DNA of 64,000 nucleotides from Opitutaceae bacterium (lineage in GTDB: Bacteria > Verrucomicrobiota > Verrucomicrobiia > Opitutales > Opitutaceae). Location: contig JAUYAK010000098.1 of NCBI GenBank assembly GCA_030693515.1, positions 27,328 to 91,327 of the forward strand, given 5' to 3'. Below, piece by piece: positions 45,850 through 55,400 of this stretch. Below the pieces are notes generated by a model that was not told where the DNA came from, made no database searches, and saw only the letters and a program-made list of their open reading frames with translations. The first letter of the stretch is position 1; every line of letters starts with the position of its first letter. Both the position numbers and the translations under genes were made by a program.

Positions 45850-46725
45850 ATGAACTACCGCCATCGATACCACGCCGGCAACTTCGCCGACGCGATGAAG
45901 CACGCCCTGCTCATCGGTCTCGTGCGCGCGATGCAGGCGAAGGCCAAGGGCGTGTTCCTGCTCGATACGCACGCGGGCCGCGGCGGCTACGATCTCGCGG
46001 GGGCGGCGATCGGGGATTCGCTCACGCGCCAGCCCGAGTGGCCCGATGGCATCGGACGGCTGTGGACCGAGCCGGAAACGGCGCTGCCGCCGGCGGTCGC
46101 GGAACTGCTCACGCTGGCGCGGGCCTACGATGCGCAGGCGGGCAACACCACGCCCGCGCCGCGCCACTATCCCGGATCACCGTTGATTCTCCGCGCGCTC
46201 CTGCGGCCCGTGGATCGACTTGCGGCGTGCGAGCTGCAGCCCGACGAATGCCTCGCCTTGCGCGCCGAGCTGCGCGGACCGGAACGCGTGGCGGTGCATG
46301 AGATGGATGGCTACACGGCGCTGCGCGCGCTGCTGCCGCCGCCCGAGCGGCGGGCATGCACGCTGATCGATCCACCGTTTGAATCTCAGGACGAGTTTGC
46401 CCGGATCGCGGCGGGGCTGCGGGAGGCGCTGCAGCGGTTTGCGGCCGGGGTGTATGCCGTCTGGTATCCGCTGACGGCGCGGGCGCGGCTCGACGATTTT
46501 TTCCACGCCATCCGGGCGCTCAATCCGCCGCCGACGCTCGCCTGCGAGCTCGGGATCGCCGGTGAGGCTTCGGCGCTGAAGCTCCAGGGTTGCGGGCTCC
46601 TCGTGATTAATCCGCCGTGGCGCTTTGAGGCCGAGGCACAGGCGGTGCTCGCGTTTCTCGCCGAGGCGCTCGCGCGCGAGCCGGGTGGCGGCGCCCGCGT
46701 GGAGTGGATCGTCCCCGAGCGGTAG
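45850..46725 (+). CDS. rlmJ: 23S rRNA (adenine(2030)-N6)-methyltransferase RlmJ
   Basis: 291 aa from ATG 45850. The N-terminus MNYRHRYHAGNFADAMKHAL is the RlmJ signature, with DTHAGRGGYDL for SAM binding (about 39-49) and the catalytic IDPPFE (about 173-178), a D/NPPF-type motif of N6-adenine methylases. Length is close to the E. coli enzyme. It modifies A2030 of 23S rRNA in the cytosol. It converges with the zincin gene, 4 bp apart, with no obvious terminator between them. Confidence 0.95.
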   Translation: MNYRHRYHAGNFADAMKHALLIGLVRAMQAKAKGVFLLDTHAGRGGYDLAGAAIGDSLTRQPEWPDGIGRLWTEPETALPPAVAELLTLARAYDAQAGNTTPAPRHYPGSPLILRALLRPVDRLAACELQPDECLALRAELRGPERVAVHEMDGYTALRALLPPPERRACTLIDPPFESQDEFARIAAGLREALQRFAAGVYAVWYPLTARARLDDFFHAIRALNPPPTLACELGIAGEASALKLQGCGLLVINPPWRFEAEAQAVLAFLAEALAREPGGGARVEWIVPER

Positions 46726-46729
46726 TGCG

Positions 46730-47101
46730 TCAATCGAGCCCGCGCGCGGTGAGATCATCCTCGTCCCAGCCGAAGTAGTGGCCGAGTTCGTGCAGGTAGG
46801 TTACGCGCACCTCGTCGCGAAACACCGCGGGATCCTCCCCGGTAAACTCCCACAGGTTCTCGAGGTAGAGCAGGATTTGCGGTGGCGCGGGCTGGTCGTG
46901 CGCGATCTCCTGGCCGTGGGCGCTGCCGGTGAACAGGCCCAGAATGTCGTCCGTGAAACCGTCTGCGAGCACGTCGGCCGAGGGTTTGCGCTCGTAGTGG
47001 ACGGCGACGCCGCGGGCGAGGGCCCGCAGCTCGGGCGGGAGCTGGCGTTGCGCGGCGCCGACGGTGTCGGCCGCAATCTTGGTCAGGTGGTCGTAGTCCA
47101 T
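46730..47101 (-). CDS. Metallopeptidase (zincin_1) family protein
   Basis: 123 aa from ATG 47101 (MDYDHLTKIAADTVGAAQRQ). A GTG at 47113 would overlap the permease stop by 4 bp (GTGA) and is an alternative start. Near the C-terminus YLHELGHYFGWDEDDL contains HEXXH (104-108) with the third ligand region typical of the small bacterial zincin family. The upstream reading frame continues much further but is only the shadow of the permease gene. Third gene of an ABC-exporter operon. Cytosolic; substrate unknown. Confidence 0.85.
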   Translation of the reverse strand: MDYDHLTKIAADTVGAAQRQLPPELRALARGVAVHYERKPSADVLADGFTDDILGLFTGSAHGQEIAHDQPAPPQILLYLENLWEFTGEDPAVFRDEVRVTYLHELGHYFGWDEDDLTARGLD

Positions 47102-47109
47102 CGCGTTGT

Positions 47110-48897
47110 TCACGAGCGCAGCTCGGCGGAGAGATCGAGTTTTTCGAAGCGCCCGCCGAGCCACCACACGCCGCACCAGACCTCGCCGACGAGCACGGCC
47201 AGCCCGGTCAGACCGGCGATCGCCAGCGCAGGGGCCAGGCCGATCAGCCAGTGGAGCGCCAGCACCGTGGCGGCGGCGACGGCGCCCGCGGGGAGCAGAG
47301 CCGCGACCATCGTGAGCAGCTGGGCGAAGAAGAATATCATGCGCTGGCCCATCACCTCCGGGCCGCCGCCGCGCGTGCGCGTCGCGTGAAACCAGCTCGG
47401 AAAGACGAGCGCCGCGGCGTTGGGCACGAGCAGTTGCAGGAGCGCCAGCGCGGGCGTGAGGAGGGCGAGCACGATGGCGCCCGTGGTGTGCGCGGCCAGG
47501 GTGTGCGCGCCCTCCGCGCCGGCCTCGGGCCGCAGCAGAATCGCGATGGCGAGCAGCAGCAGCCACATGATGCCGGTGAGAAGCACGGCGGGCGTGAGCA
47601 GCTCGCCGAGGACGATCTGCCAGCCCGCAAGGGGATAGGTTTTCAGGATATCGGCGTGCCCGAGATCGCTGCGGATGTCCTGCCGCGCAAACTGGGGCCC
47701 GACGATCAGGACGTAGGCGGCGAAGATCACCAGCGGCACGGCCGCGCCGGTGGCCAGCTCCGGGATGATCGTCTGGCGGTCGAGCCAGATGCAGCCCGCC
47801 ACGGTGAGGGCGGCGGCCCCCAGCCACACGCGGCCCGTGAAATACGGCCAGGTCGAGAGCAGGTTCTTCCAGAGAAACGCGATCTCGGGCCGGCCGGTGC
47901 CGGGCAGGCGGAACGGCCCGTTGCGGCCCTTCGCCCATGCCGCGCCCGGGCTCCGGCCGGCGTGGCGTGCGGCGATGCGGGCCGCGCGCTGTTGCGCGTA
48001 GTCCACCGCGGCGTCTTCAAACGCCACCGCCCGGCGCACGACCCACAGGTAGTGCAGGCCCACCATGGCGATGGCGGGCCCGATGGCCTTCAGAAACGCC
48101 GTCGCGTCGAGGGCGAGAAAGGGCGTGACGACGAGCTGGATGGGGGTGAGCAGCCAGGCGAGCGGGGCGGTGTCGGCCAGCGCGATGGCGAGTTCGGCGA
48201 GCGGGCGCAGGCCCGCCTCCACCGCCGGTGCGCTGGCCAGCGGCCCGGAGGAGATGCGATAGAGTGTCACCCCCGCCACGCCTGCGATGGCCGCGCCGAT
48301 GACGAGCCGCCGCCGCCACAGGACGGCGCCTTTTTCCGCCCACTGCGTGAGCGTGAACTGCGCGCCGCTGAAGTGCAGGCTCAAGGATGAGAACACGAGC
48401 CACCAGCCCACCGCGTGGGTAAAGGCGTTGCCCCCGAGGATTGTGGCGCGATGCGTGAAGAGGGTCATCACCAGCGCGCCCACGAGGCTGCGCAGTTGCG
48501 CGCTCAGCAGGCGGAAGTGCACGAGCGCGGTGCGCTTGATCGGCGCGGGAAACAGGAAGGCGATCTCGGCCTCGGTGAACCCGAGCGCGGCGCGTTGCGC
48601 TGGCACGAGCCACATGAGCGTGAGAATGGCCAGCAGGCCGAGCGCACCGAGGGCGGTCATGGCGGGCAGCCAGTTGGCGGGCACCTGCGCCTGCGCCGCT
48701 TCGAGGGCTTGCAGGGCCTGGGGGTTCAGGTTGCGCGGGGTCGCCGGCGGACCGAGCCCGCGAAAGAAAAAGAAGTAGAAGTAGCCGAAGCCGACGACCG
48801 CCCCGATCAGGTATTTCGGCTGGCGCAGCCGCCGCACGCGCGCCAGCACCCAGTTTTTCGCTGAGGTGAGGCGCAGGTAGATCAGGGCGTCGAGCAT
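47110..48897 (-). CDS. ABC exporter permease (putative ABC_export family)
   Basis: 595 aa, ATG 48897. About 12 hydrophobic segments are visible, in two clusters (about 33-210 and 215-560). Examples are YLIGAVVGFGYFYFFFFRGL, LGALGLLAILTLMWLV, AGTILVL-like AIVLALLTPALALLQLLVPN and a final LALHWLIGLAPALAIAGLTG. The N-terminal motif LIYLRLTSAKNWVLARVRRL is typical of the putative ABC exporter family. It works with the ATPase encoded 14 bp upstream (48911-49642). The stop overlaps a possible GTG of the zincin gene. Substrate unknown. Confidence 0.88.
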   Translation of the reverse strand: MLDALIYLRLTSAKNWVLARVRRLRQPKYLIGAVVGFGYFYFFFFRGLGPPATPRNLNPQALQALEAAQAQVPANWLPAMTALGALGLLAILTLMWLVPAQRAALGFTEAEIAFLFPAPIKRTALVHFRLLSAQLRSLVGALVMTLFTHRATILGGNAFTHAVGWWLVFSSLSLHFSGAQFTLTQWAEKGAVLWRRRLVIGAAIAGVAGVTLYRISSGPLASAPAVEAGLRPLAELAIALADTAPLAWLLTPIQLVVTPFLALDATAFLKAIGPAIAMVGLHYLWVVRRAVAFEDAAVDYAQQRAARIAARHAGRSPGAAWAKGRNGPFRLPGTGRPEIAFLWKNLLSTWPYFTGRVWLGAAALTVAGCIWLDRQTIIPELATGAAVPLVIFAAYVLIVGPQFARQDIRSDLGHADILKTYPLAGWQIVLGELLTPAVLLTGIMWLLLLAIAILLRPEAGAEGAHTLAAHTTGAIVLALLTPALALLQLLVPNAAALVFPSWFHATRTRGGGPEVMGQRMIFFFAQLLTMVAALLPAGAVAAATVLALHWLIGLAPALAIAGLTGLAVLVGEVWCGVWWLGGRFEKLDLSAELRS

Positions 48898-48910
48898 GTG
48901 CCGGGCGGGA

Positions 48911-49642
48911 TCAGTCTTCCGTCCCGCCCGTCGCCCGGATGAAGACTTCCTCGAGATTCACGGTTGCGGTCCCCGGGCTGAAACGCGCGCCGACCTCGGC
49001 CAGGGTGCCATCGGCGATTTTCTCGCCGCGCTTGAGGATGAGCACATGGGTGCAGACTTCCTCGAGCAGGTGCAGGAGGTGGGAGCTGAGCACGATGGCG
49101 GCGCCGGCGCGTGCGCGGGAGATGATGGAATTTTTCATCCGCCGGATGCCGAGCGGGTCGAGCCCGGTCAGCGGTTCGTCGAAAAACAGCACCGATGGCT
49201 GGTGCAGGAGCCCGCAGGCGATGGCGAGTTTCTGCTTCATGCCGCGCGAGAGTTCACCGGGCAGTTGGTCAGCCTTCTCGGCGATTTCAAATTCCTCGAG
49301 CAGGGGCTGCGCGATGGATTCATGGTCCGGCACGCCATAGATGCGGGCCACAAACGCCAAATGCTGGCGGACGGTGAGGTAATCGAAGAGCCGCGGCTCG
49401 TCCGGGAAGAACGCCAGGGCGCGCTTGGCCGCCACCGGGTCGACGGCGAGGTCGTGGCCGGCGATGCGGATTTGCCCACGGGTGGCGGGGATAATGCCGG
49501 CGAGGCAGCGCAGGGTGCTGGTTTTGCCGGCACCGTTGGGGCCGACCAGCCCCAGCACTTCGCCGGGTCGCACGACCAGCGACAAGTCCTTCACGGCGGC
49601 GAAGGTGCCGTAGTTTTTTGCAAGCTGGCTGACCTCGATCAT
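48911..49642 (-). CDS. ABC transporter ATP-binding protein
   Basis: 243 aa from ATG 49642 (MIEVSQLAKNYGTFAAVKDL). Walker A is GPNGAGKT (about 37-44), the signature is LSRGMKQKL, Walker B is VLFFDEPLTGLD, and the switch His is in IVLSSHLLH. It is an exporter-type ATPase of the ABC-2 class. It forms a three-gene operon on the minus strand with the permease and zincin genes. Upstream in-frame ATG 49696 adds residues that do not fit the family, so it was not used. Confidence 0.95.
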   Translation of the reverse strand: MIEVSQLAKNYGTFAAVKDLSLVVRPGEVLGLVGPNGAGKTSTLRCLAGIIPATRGQIRIAGHDLAVDPVAAKRALAFFPDEPRLFDYLTVRQHLAFVARIYGVPDHESIAQPLLEEFEIAEKADQLPGELSRGMKQKLAIACGLLHQPSVLFFDEPLTGLDPLGIRRMKNSIISRARAGAAIVLSSHLLHLLEEVCTHVLILKRGEKIADGTLAEVGARFSPGTATVNLEEVFIRATGGTED

Positions 49643-49797
49643 GGCCGCGCACCGTGCGGCCTGCCTGGGGGCGCGGCAAGCTTTCGGAAAAATCACGTAA
49701 CCGTGGCGGACACCCGGCGTCTTGCGCGGGGTCTGGCATTGCTGGACCCATCCCCCCTAAACCCTCCTGTCAGTAACCCAAAAACACGTTCGATCCC

Positions 49798-50142
49798 ATG
49801 AAGTCCCTTAAGATTCTTATTTCCGTCATCACGCTCGGCCTCTTGGCCGCTGCGACCTCCGCTTCGGCGGCCGAAAACAAAGGCAAGGGTCAGATGACCC
49901 CTGAGCAGCAGGTTGCCAACCTCGAGCAGGCCGTCGGCTCCCTGAGCGCCGACCAGAAGACCAAGATCACCGCCATCTACGCCAAGGCCGCCGATGCAGT
50001 CCGCGCCCTCCCGAAGGAAGAGCGCAAGGAGAAGTCCGGTGGCATCACCGGCAAGGCTCGCAGTGAGGTGCGCGCGGTCCTCACGGCCGACCAGCAGGCG
50101 AAGTTCGACGCCATGGGCGGCGGTAAGAAGAAGAACCAGTAA
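49798..50142 (+). CDS. Small secreted Spy/LTxxQ-like protein
   Basis: 114 aa, ATG 49798, with a clear signal peptide (MKSLKILISVITLGLLAAAT to ASA). The mature part is helical and charged: TPEQQVANLEQAVGSLSADQ, ALPKEERKEKSGGITGKARS, VLTADQQAKFDAMGGGKKKN. The pattern LxxxL-xAxQ and LTADQQAKFD resembles Spy/CpxP (LTxxQ) periplasmic chaperones and the Opitutae small DUF proteins. Its own transcript is closed by a strong terminator. Function as a periplasmic stress or chaperone protein is inferred. Confidence 0.8.
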   Translation: MKSLKILISVITLGLLAAATSASAAENKGKGQMTPEQQVANLEQAVGSLSADQKTKITAIYAKAADAVRALPKEERKEKSGGITGKARSEVRAVLTADQQAKFDAMGGGKKKNQ

Positions 50143-50182
50143 TTTCAGTTTCCCGACCTTTTTGTCAGGGGTTGGTGTTAGT

Positions 50183-50216
50183 GCCGCCGCGGATCGCAGC
50201 CCGCGGCGGCTTTTTT
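50183..50216 (+). terminator. Rho-independent terminator
   Basis: A perfect 10-bp stem, gccgccgcgg (50183-50192) with ccgcggcggc (50201-50210), encloses an 8-base loop and is followed by six T residues (50211-50216). It follows the Spy-like gene by 41 bp. Confidence 0.92.
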
Positions 50217-50268
50217 ATGCCCGGAGAAAACGTTGCGGCCCGACCCGCGCCCCGGCCACCGTGCGCCC

Positions 50269-51507
50269 ATGGCGGATAATGTCGTGCGCATCATGATCGT
50301 GGGCGGGGGAGCCGCCGGCTTCTTTGCGGCCATCACCTGCGCGGAAGCGCTTGGGGCGCGTGGCGAGGTGGTGCTTTACGAGGCCACGGCCCATCCACTG
50401 GCCAAGGTCCGCGTTTCGGGCGGCGGGCGGTGCAACGTGACCCACGCCTGCTTCGAGCCGCGCGAGCTCGTGAAAAAATACCCGCGGGGCGGGCGCGAAC
50501 TCATCGGGGCCTTTCACCGCTGGCAGCCGCGCGACATGATCGCGTGGCTGGCCGAACGCGGCGTGGAGACCAAAACCGAGGAGGACGGCCGGATGTTTCC
50601 CGTCACCGACGACTCCGCGACCATCGTCGATTGCCTGCAGCGGGCTGCAGCTGCGGCCGGCGTGCGCATCGTCACCAGTCTCGGGGTGCGCACCGCGGAA
50701 CGCGCGGGGGAGGGATTCTGGGTCACGCTCACCGACGGTTCGGGCCTGCGCTGCGACCGTCTCCTGCTCGCGACAGGCGGAAACCGTTCCTCGGCAGGCT
50801 TTACCATCGCTGAGAAAATGGGGCACACGATCGAGCCGCTGTTGCCCTCGCTCTTCACCTTCCATCTCGATGATCCGCGTCTGATCGGGCTTTCGGGGGT
50901 CTCGCTCGAAAACGCCGCCGTCAGCGTGCCCGGCACCAAGTTGCGCACGGACGGCCCGCTGCTCATCACGCACTGGGGCCTGAGCGGTCCGGCGATCCTG
51001 AAGCTGTCCGCCTGGGGGGCGCGCGAGCTCGCCGCGGTCAATTATGAATTTCCTATCACGCTCAACTGGACCGGCACGCACACGCGCGACACGCTCGTCC
51101 GCGAACTCACGGCCGTGCGGGAGAAAAATCCGAAAAAGCAAATCACCACGTGGAGCCCGCTCGCCATGCCGCAGCGGTTGTGGGAACGCCTAGTCGTCGC
51201 CGCCGGCATCGCCGCGACGACGCCGTGGGCGCAGATCGGCAACGCCGCGCTCGGCACGCTCGCCACGCAGCTCACCGCGGCCGAGCTGAAGGTCGTGGGC
51301 AAGAGCACCTTCAAGGAGGAGTTCGTGACCTGCGGCGGCGTGCGTCTTTCCGAGGTGGATTTCCGGACGATGGAGAGCCGGCTGTGCCCTGGCCTGCACT
51401 TTGCGGGCGAGGTGCTCGACATCGACGGCGTGACGGGCGGCTTCAATTTCCAGTCCGCCTGGACGACCGGACGCATCGCGGGCGAGGCGATGGCGGGCGG
51501 CACCTGA
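50269..51507 (+). CDS. BaiN/YhiN-like NAD(P)/FAD-dependent flavoprotein
   Basis: 412 aa from ATG 50269; ATG is preferred over an upstream in-frame start. The N-terminal FAD motif IVGGGAAGFFAAITCAE is followed by the family signature VSGGGRCNVTH, where the adjacent RC is strongly conserved. The C-terminal end has HFAGEVLDIDGVTGGFNFQS, which closes the FAD site. The family (HI0933/YhiN/BaiN) are putative flavoprotein reductases of unknown natural substrate. Cytosolic. Starts 53 bp after the terminator, heading a possible operon with the AEC gene. Confidence 0.93.
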   Translation: MADNVVRIMIVGGGAAGFFAAITCAEALGARGEVVLYEATAHPLAKVRVSGGGRCNVTHACFEPRELVKKYPRGGRELIGAFHRWQPRDMIAWLAERGVETKTEEDGRMFPVTDDSATIVDCLQRAAAAAGVRIVTSLGVRTAERAGEGFWVTLTDGSGLRCDRLLLATGGNRSSAGFTIAEKMGHTIEPLLPSLFTFHLDDPRLIGLSGVSLENAAVSVPGTKLRTDGPLLITHWGLSGPAILKLSAWGARELAAVNYEFPITLNWTGTHTRDTLVRELTAVREKNPKKQITTWSPLAMPQRLWERLVVAAGIAATTPWAQIGNAALGTLATQLTAAELKVVGKSTFKEEFVTCGGVRLSEVDFRTMESRLCPGLHFAGEVLDIDGVTGGFNFQSAWTTGRIAGEAMAGGT

Positions 51508-51517
51508 TTCTTTCGCG

Positions 51518-52465
51518 ATGCCGGGCTATCTCCAACTCCTGCTGCTGGTCGTGCCCGTGTTCGCCATCATCGGCGTGGGCGTGGTGGTGCGGCGCGTCCA
51601 CTGGATCGAGGGCGAGGCGGAGACCAGCCTCATCCGGCTGGCGGTGAACGTCTGCTATCCGTGCCTCATCTTCGAGTCGGTCGCGGGCAACGCCGCGCTG
51701 CGCGAGGGGGGCAATCTCCTTTGGCCGCCCCTGGTGGGCTTCGCGGTCACGGCCGTGAGCCTGCGGATCGGCTTGCTGGTCGCCCGTGCGATCGGGCTGC
51801 AGGTGGGCACAGGATTGCGCACGTTTGCGCTCGCCGTCGGCATCACCAACTACGGCTACCTGCCGCTGCCGATTATGGCCGGCATCTGGGGAGCCGACAG
51901 CCGCGCGGTGCTCATGGTGCACAACGTCGGCGTCGAGATCGCGATCTGGACGGTCGGCCTGCTCACGCTGAGCGGCGAGTCGCTGCGCGACGGCTGGCGT
52001 CGGATTCTCAGCCCCGTCGCGATCACGCTCGCGCTCGCCGTCGGGAGCAACCTCTCCGGCCTCACCCCGCACCTGCCCAAAGTTCTCACCGATACAATCC
52101 ACGCGCTCGGCGTCTGCGGCATCCCGCTCGGCCTGATCATGACGGGCGTGAGCCTGGCCAGTTTCGTGGACAAACCGCGCGAACTCTTCGATGCCAGGGT
52201 CTCGCTCGCCGCCGCGCTGCTCCGGCTCGGTGCGCTGCCGGTCGCGATGCTGTTGCTCGCGAAATTCCTGCCGTGCTCCGTCGAACTCAAGCGCGTGATC
52301 GTGGTGCAGGCGGCGATGCCCACGGCGATGGTCCCCGTGATTCTCGCCCGGCTCTACGGCGGCCACCCCCGCACGGCCGTGCAGATCGTCTTTGGCACGA
52401 CAGTCGTCGGCCTCTTCACGATCCCGCTGTGGATCGCCGCGGGTCTGGCGTGGGTTGGAGTATGA
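51518..52465 (+). CDS. AEC (auxin efflux carrier) family transporter
   Basis: 315 aa from ATG 51518, 10 bp after the flavoprotein stop. About ten membrane helices are visible (LLLLVVPVFAIIGVGVVV, WPPLVGFAVTAVSLRIGLLV, ...). The family hallmarks FALAVGITNYGYLPLPIMAG and VVQAAMPTAMVPVILARLYG are in the two pseudo-symmetric halves. It transports small organic anions across the inner membrane; no specific substrate can be told. The KAP NTPase gene starts 18 bp after its stop. Confidence 0.93.
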   Translation: MPGYLQLLLLVVPVFAIIGVGVVVRRVHWIEGEAETSLIRLAVNVCYPCLIFESVAGNAALREGGNLLWPPLVGFAVTAVSLRIGLLVARAIGLQVGTGLRTFALAVGITNYGYLPLPIMAGIWGADSRAVLMVHNVGVEIAIWTVGLLTLSGESLRDGWRRILSPVAITLALAVGSNLSGLTPHLPKVLTDTIHALGVCGIPLGLIMTGVSLASFVDKPRELFDARVSLAAALLRLGALPVAMLLLAKFLPCSVELKRVIVVQAAMPTAMVPVILARLYGGHPRTAVQIVFGTTVVGLFTIPLWIAAGLAWVGV

Positions 52466-52483
52466 CGAGGTGGGCGGAGGAGC

Positions 52484-55400
52484 ATGGAGGCTTGCCGGGG
52501 TTGGAGTCCCGCGGCATTGCAGACGGGCGTGGCCAACTTTTTTGCAAAAGCCGCCGAGTCACATGCGCATTGGCGGCTCATCTTCCCTGACTTGGCAGAC
52601 CCTTTCGCGGGGCTCCGCGACGGACTTGTTGTCCGATTCACTGACAAGCCGGTTGCGTTCGAGAAGACGGTAAATCTTGTCATCGTCGCGGGTGTTCAGG
52701 AACTCCATTTGCTCGGTTTGGCTACCGGGAAATTGGTCGTTTCCAACTCTGATCCAGCGCCCGGCCACGGTTTGTATCTCGAAAATATCGAGCGCTATGA
52801 ACATTTGCTCCCGAAGATTGTAGAGCTGCCCGCAGCGAATCGTCTGACAGTGAAGGCACACCTCGAACTGGAGCTAGGGGATCTGGACTGCGTTCTTCGT
52901 CCGATGACTGAGGCGGATTTTCTGCTCGTGCGACAGATAGTTGATGACGGGCGCAAGCCGAAGCTCAACACCCAGCCAAAGGCGGGTCCGAAAACCGATG
53001 GTTCCGCGACTACCTCATGGCCCGGCCTGCTCGCCCATCCGCTCTCGCCCGCGGTGATTGAGATTTTCGATACGGCGGCGGGACTGGTCCAGCGCTCCAA
53101 CAACAGCCTCGTGCTGCGCAGCGATCACCTCCTCGACGCTTTGCTCGCCGTCGGCATGAGTGATCTGCGGAGCGGCTCCGCCAATAACACCGGCGCGGCG
53201 GTGCATTTCCTCCAGCAGCTATCCGCGCGCAACGAAGCCTTCGTGCAACGCCGGCTTGAGAGGGCAGGTGACGCTCAGCGTGCGTCGGCGAAGCAGGTGC
53301 CGGGTTCGCCTAGCGCGGCCACCGTGTTGGAGCGCGCGGTCGCGTTCGCGCGCGAGACGGGCCGCGAGGGCAACCGCGTGGCGGCCCGGCATCTGGTCGC
53401 GGCGTTGCTCGACTACTGCGTTTCGGTCCAGAAAAACACCAGCGCCGGTGAAGTGCTCATCACCGCTGGCTACGACCTCGCCGAACTCAGGGCCGAGTTT
53501 ATCGGCAGCCTCATTACCAGCGGTCCCGAGGACGAGCGCGAGGCATGGCGGCGGTTGTTTCCTACTCCATCGCCGCATGCTCAGTCCCCATCGCCCACCG
53601 CCCTGCCGCCGTCACCGGACGATCCGCGGACGCTGCTGCCGTCGTTCAACGCGGATTTATCGAGCGGCGAGGACAAGCTCGGGATGCGGCCCGACATCGA
53701 GGCGATGGCGAGCCTCGTCGTCTCGCAGACGTTGCAGCCGCCGCTGTCCATCGGGCTTTTTGGAAACTGGGGATCGGGCAAAAGTTTTTTCATGGGCAAG
53801 CTGCGCGGTGAAATTTGCCGGCTGGCGCAGGGCGAAGACGCCGCGCGCGGCGGCGCCTACTGGCCCAACGTCGTGACGGTCGAGTTCAACGCGTGGCACT
53901 ACGTGGATGCGAATCTCTGGGCGAGCATGGTCTCGCACCTCTTCGGCGAGCTGCGGCGCTGGGGGACGGGCACCGGCGCAGCGGAGAAAACCATCGCGGA
54001 CGAAATCAAGAAGGAGAAAGACAAGGCGCTGAATAATCTGAATGTGGCGAGGGAGGCGCGCGATGCCGCGAAGAAGCGCTTAAAAGAGGCCCAGCTCGCC
54101 CTTGCTCAGGCGCAGGGCAAGCACGACAAGGCCATCGCTGACGTGCGCGACCACAACGACAAGCTGAGCCGGCAGCTGGCGCGCGACTTGTGGGGAGAGA
54201 TTGCCGACAAGTCCGGGTTGAAGGCCGCGATGGCCGACGCCCAGAAAAAATTGCACGCAGGGCACCTCGCCACGACGGAAACGGTGGAGTCGGTCGAGCG
54301 CCTCCATGCCCAGCTCAAGGAGCTGGGCGAGACGGGCGGGCGGCTGCGTGCCACGGCGCTGACCATGCTGCACGGCGGCAAGGGACGCGGCGCGCTCGCG
54401 TGGGTCCTGGCGGGCACCGTGGTGGCGTTGCTCCTCGGGGTGAGGGGCGTTTGGAAATTCGATTTCGGCCCGCTGGCGGGTGTGGTCGCGCAGTCGGTTG
54501 CGATCGTGATTGGCGCCACGCAATGGATCACGCGCAGCGCCCGGCACGTGGGCGATTTGATCAAGCCACTGGCGGAGGTGCGGCAGAAAATCGAGGGCGC
54601 GTTTCAGAAGGCCAAGGACGACCGCGACCAAAAGGTGGCGCAGTTCAAGAAGGACGTGGAAGTTTCGATGGTCGAGGTCACGGTCTCCACGCAGGCGCTC
54701 ACGACCGCCGAGCAGGCGGTCGCCGAGGCGCAGGCCGCGGTGAACGAAAGCCCCACGGCGCGCATGATCAGCCGGTTCATCGAGGGGCGCGCGGCGAGCG
54801 ACGACTACCGCAAGCACCTCGGCATCGTCTCCACCATCCGCGAGGATTTCGATCGGTTGAGCGGCCTCATCACCGCGCACAACGAGGCGTTGCGTGCGCC
54901 GATAGCGGAAGCGACACCCGCCGCGGTGGCGAAGGCCACGACCGATCTGGGCATCAACCGCATCGTGCTCTTTATCGACGACCTCGACCGCTGTCCGCCG
55001 GCGCGCGTGGTCGAGGTGCTGCAGGCGATCCACCTGCTGCTGGCCTTTCCGCTCTTTGTCGTGGTGGTCGGTGTCGATTCGCGCTGGGTCGAGCACTCGC
55101 TCGCAGTGCAATATCCCGAGCTGCTCAAGCGGGCCCACGCTGCGGGCCAACGCGAGGCCAAGCTTGCGACTGAAGCGGAGGAACCGCCGGCGCGGCCGAG
55201 CGACTATCTTGAGAAAATTTTCCAGATACCCTATCGGGTGCGCCCTATCGACGACACCGGCTGCCGCAACTTGATCGACGCGCTCGTGACCGGAGATCGG
55301 GACAGCGCGAACGGGGCGGGGAAATCGCCGCCGAGTTTGCCCTCGCCCGGCGCGGGCCCGGAGGACACCAGGGCATGGACGGAGAAAATTCCTCCGCTGC

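Noticed and set aside
47102..47938. Long 5' extension of the zincin reading frame
   Set aside because: The frame is open for 402 codons, but the upstream part overlaps the ABC permease in another frame and has no family resemblance; only the last 123 residues are real.
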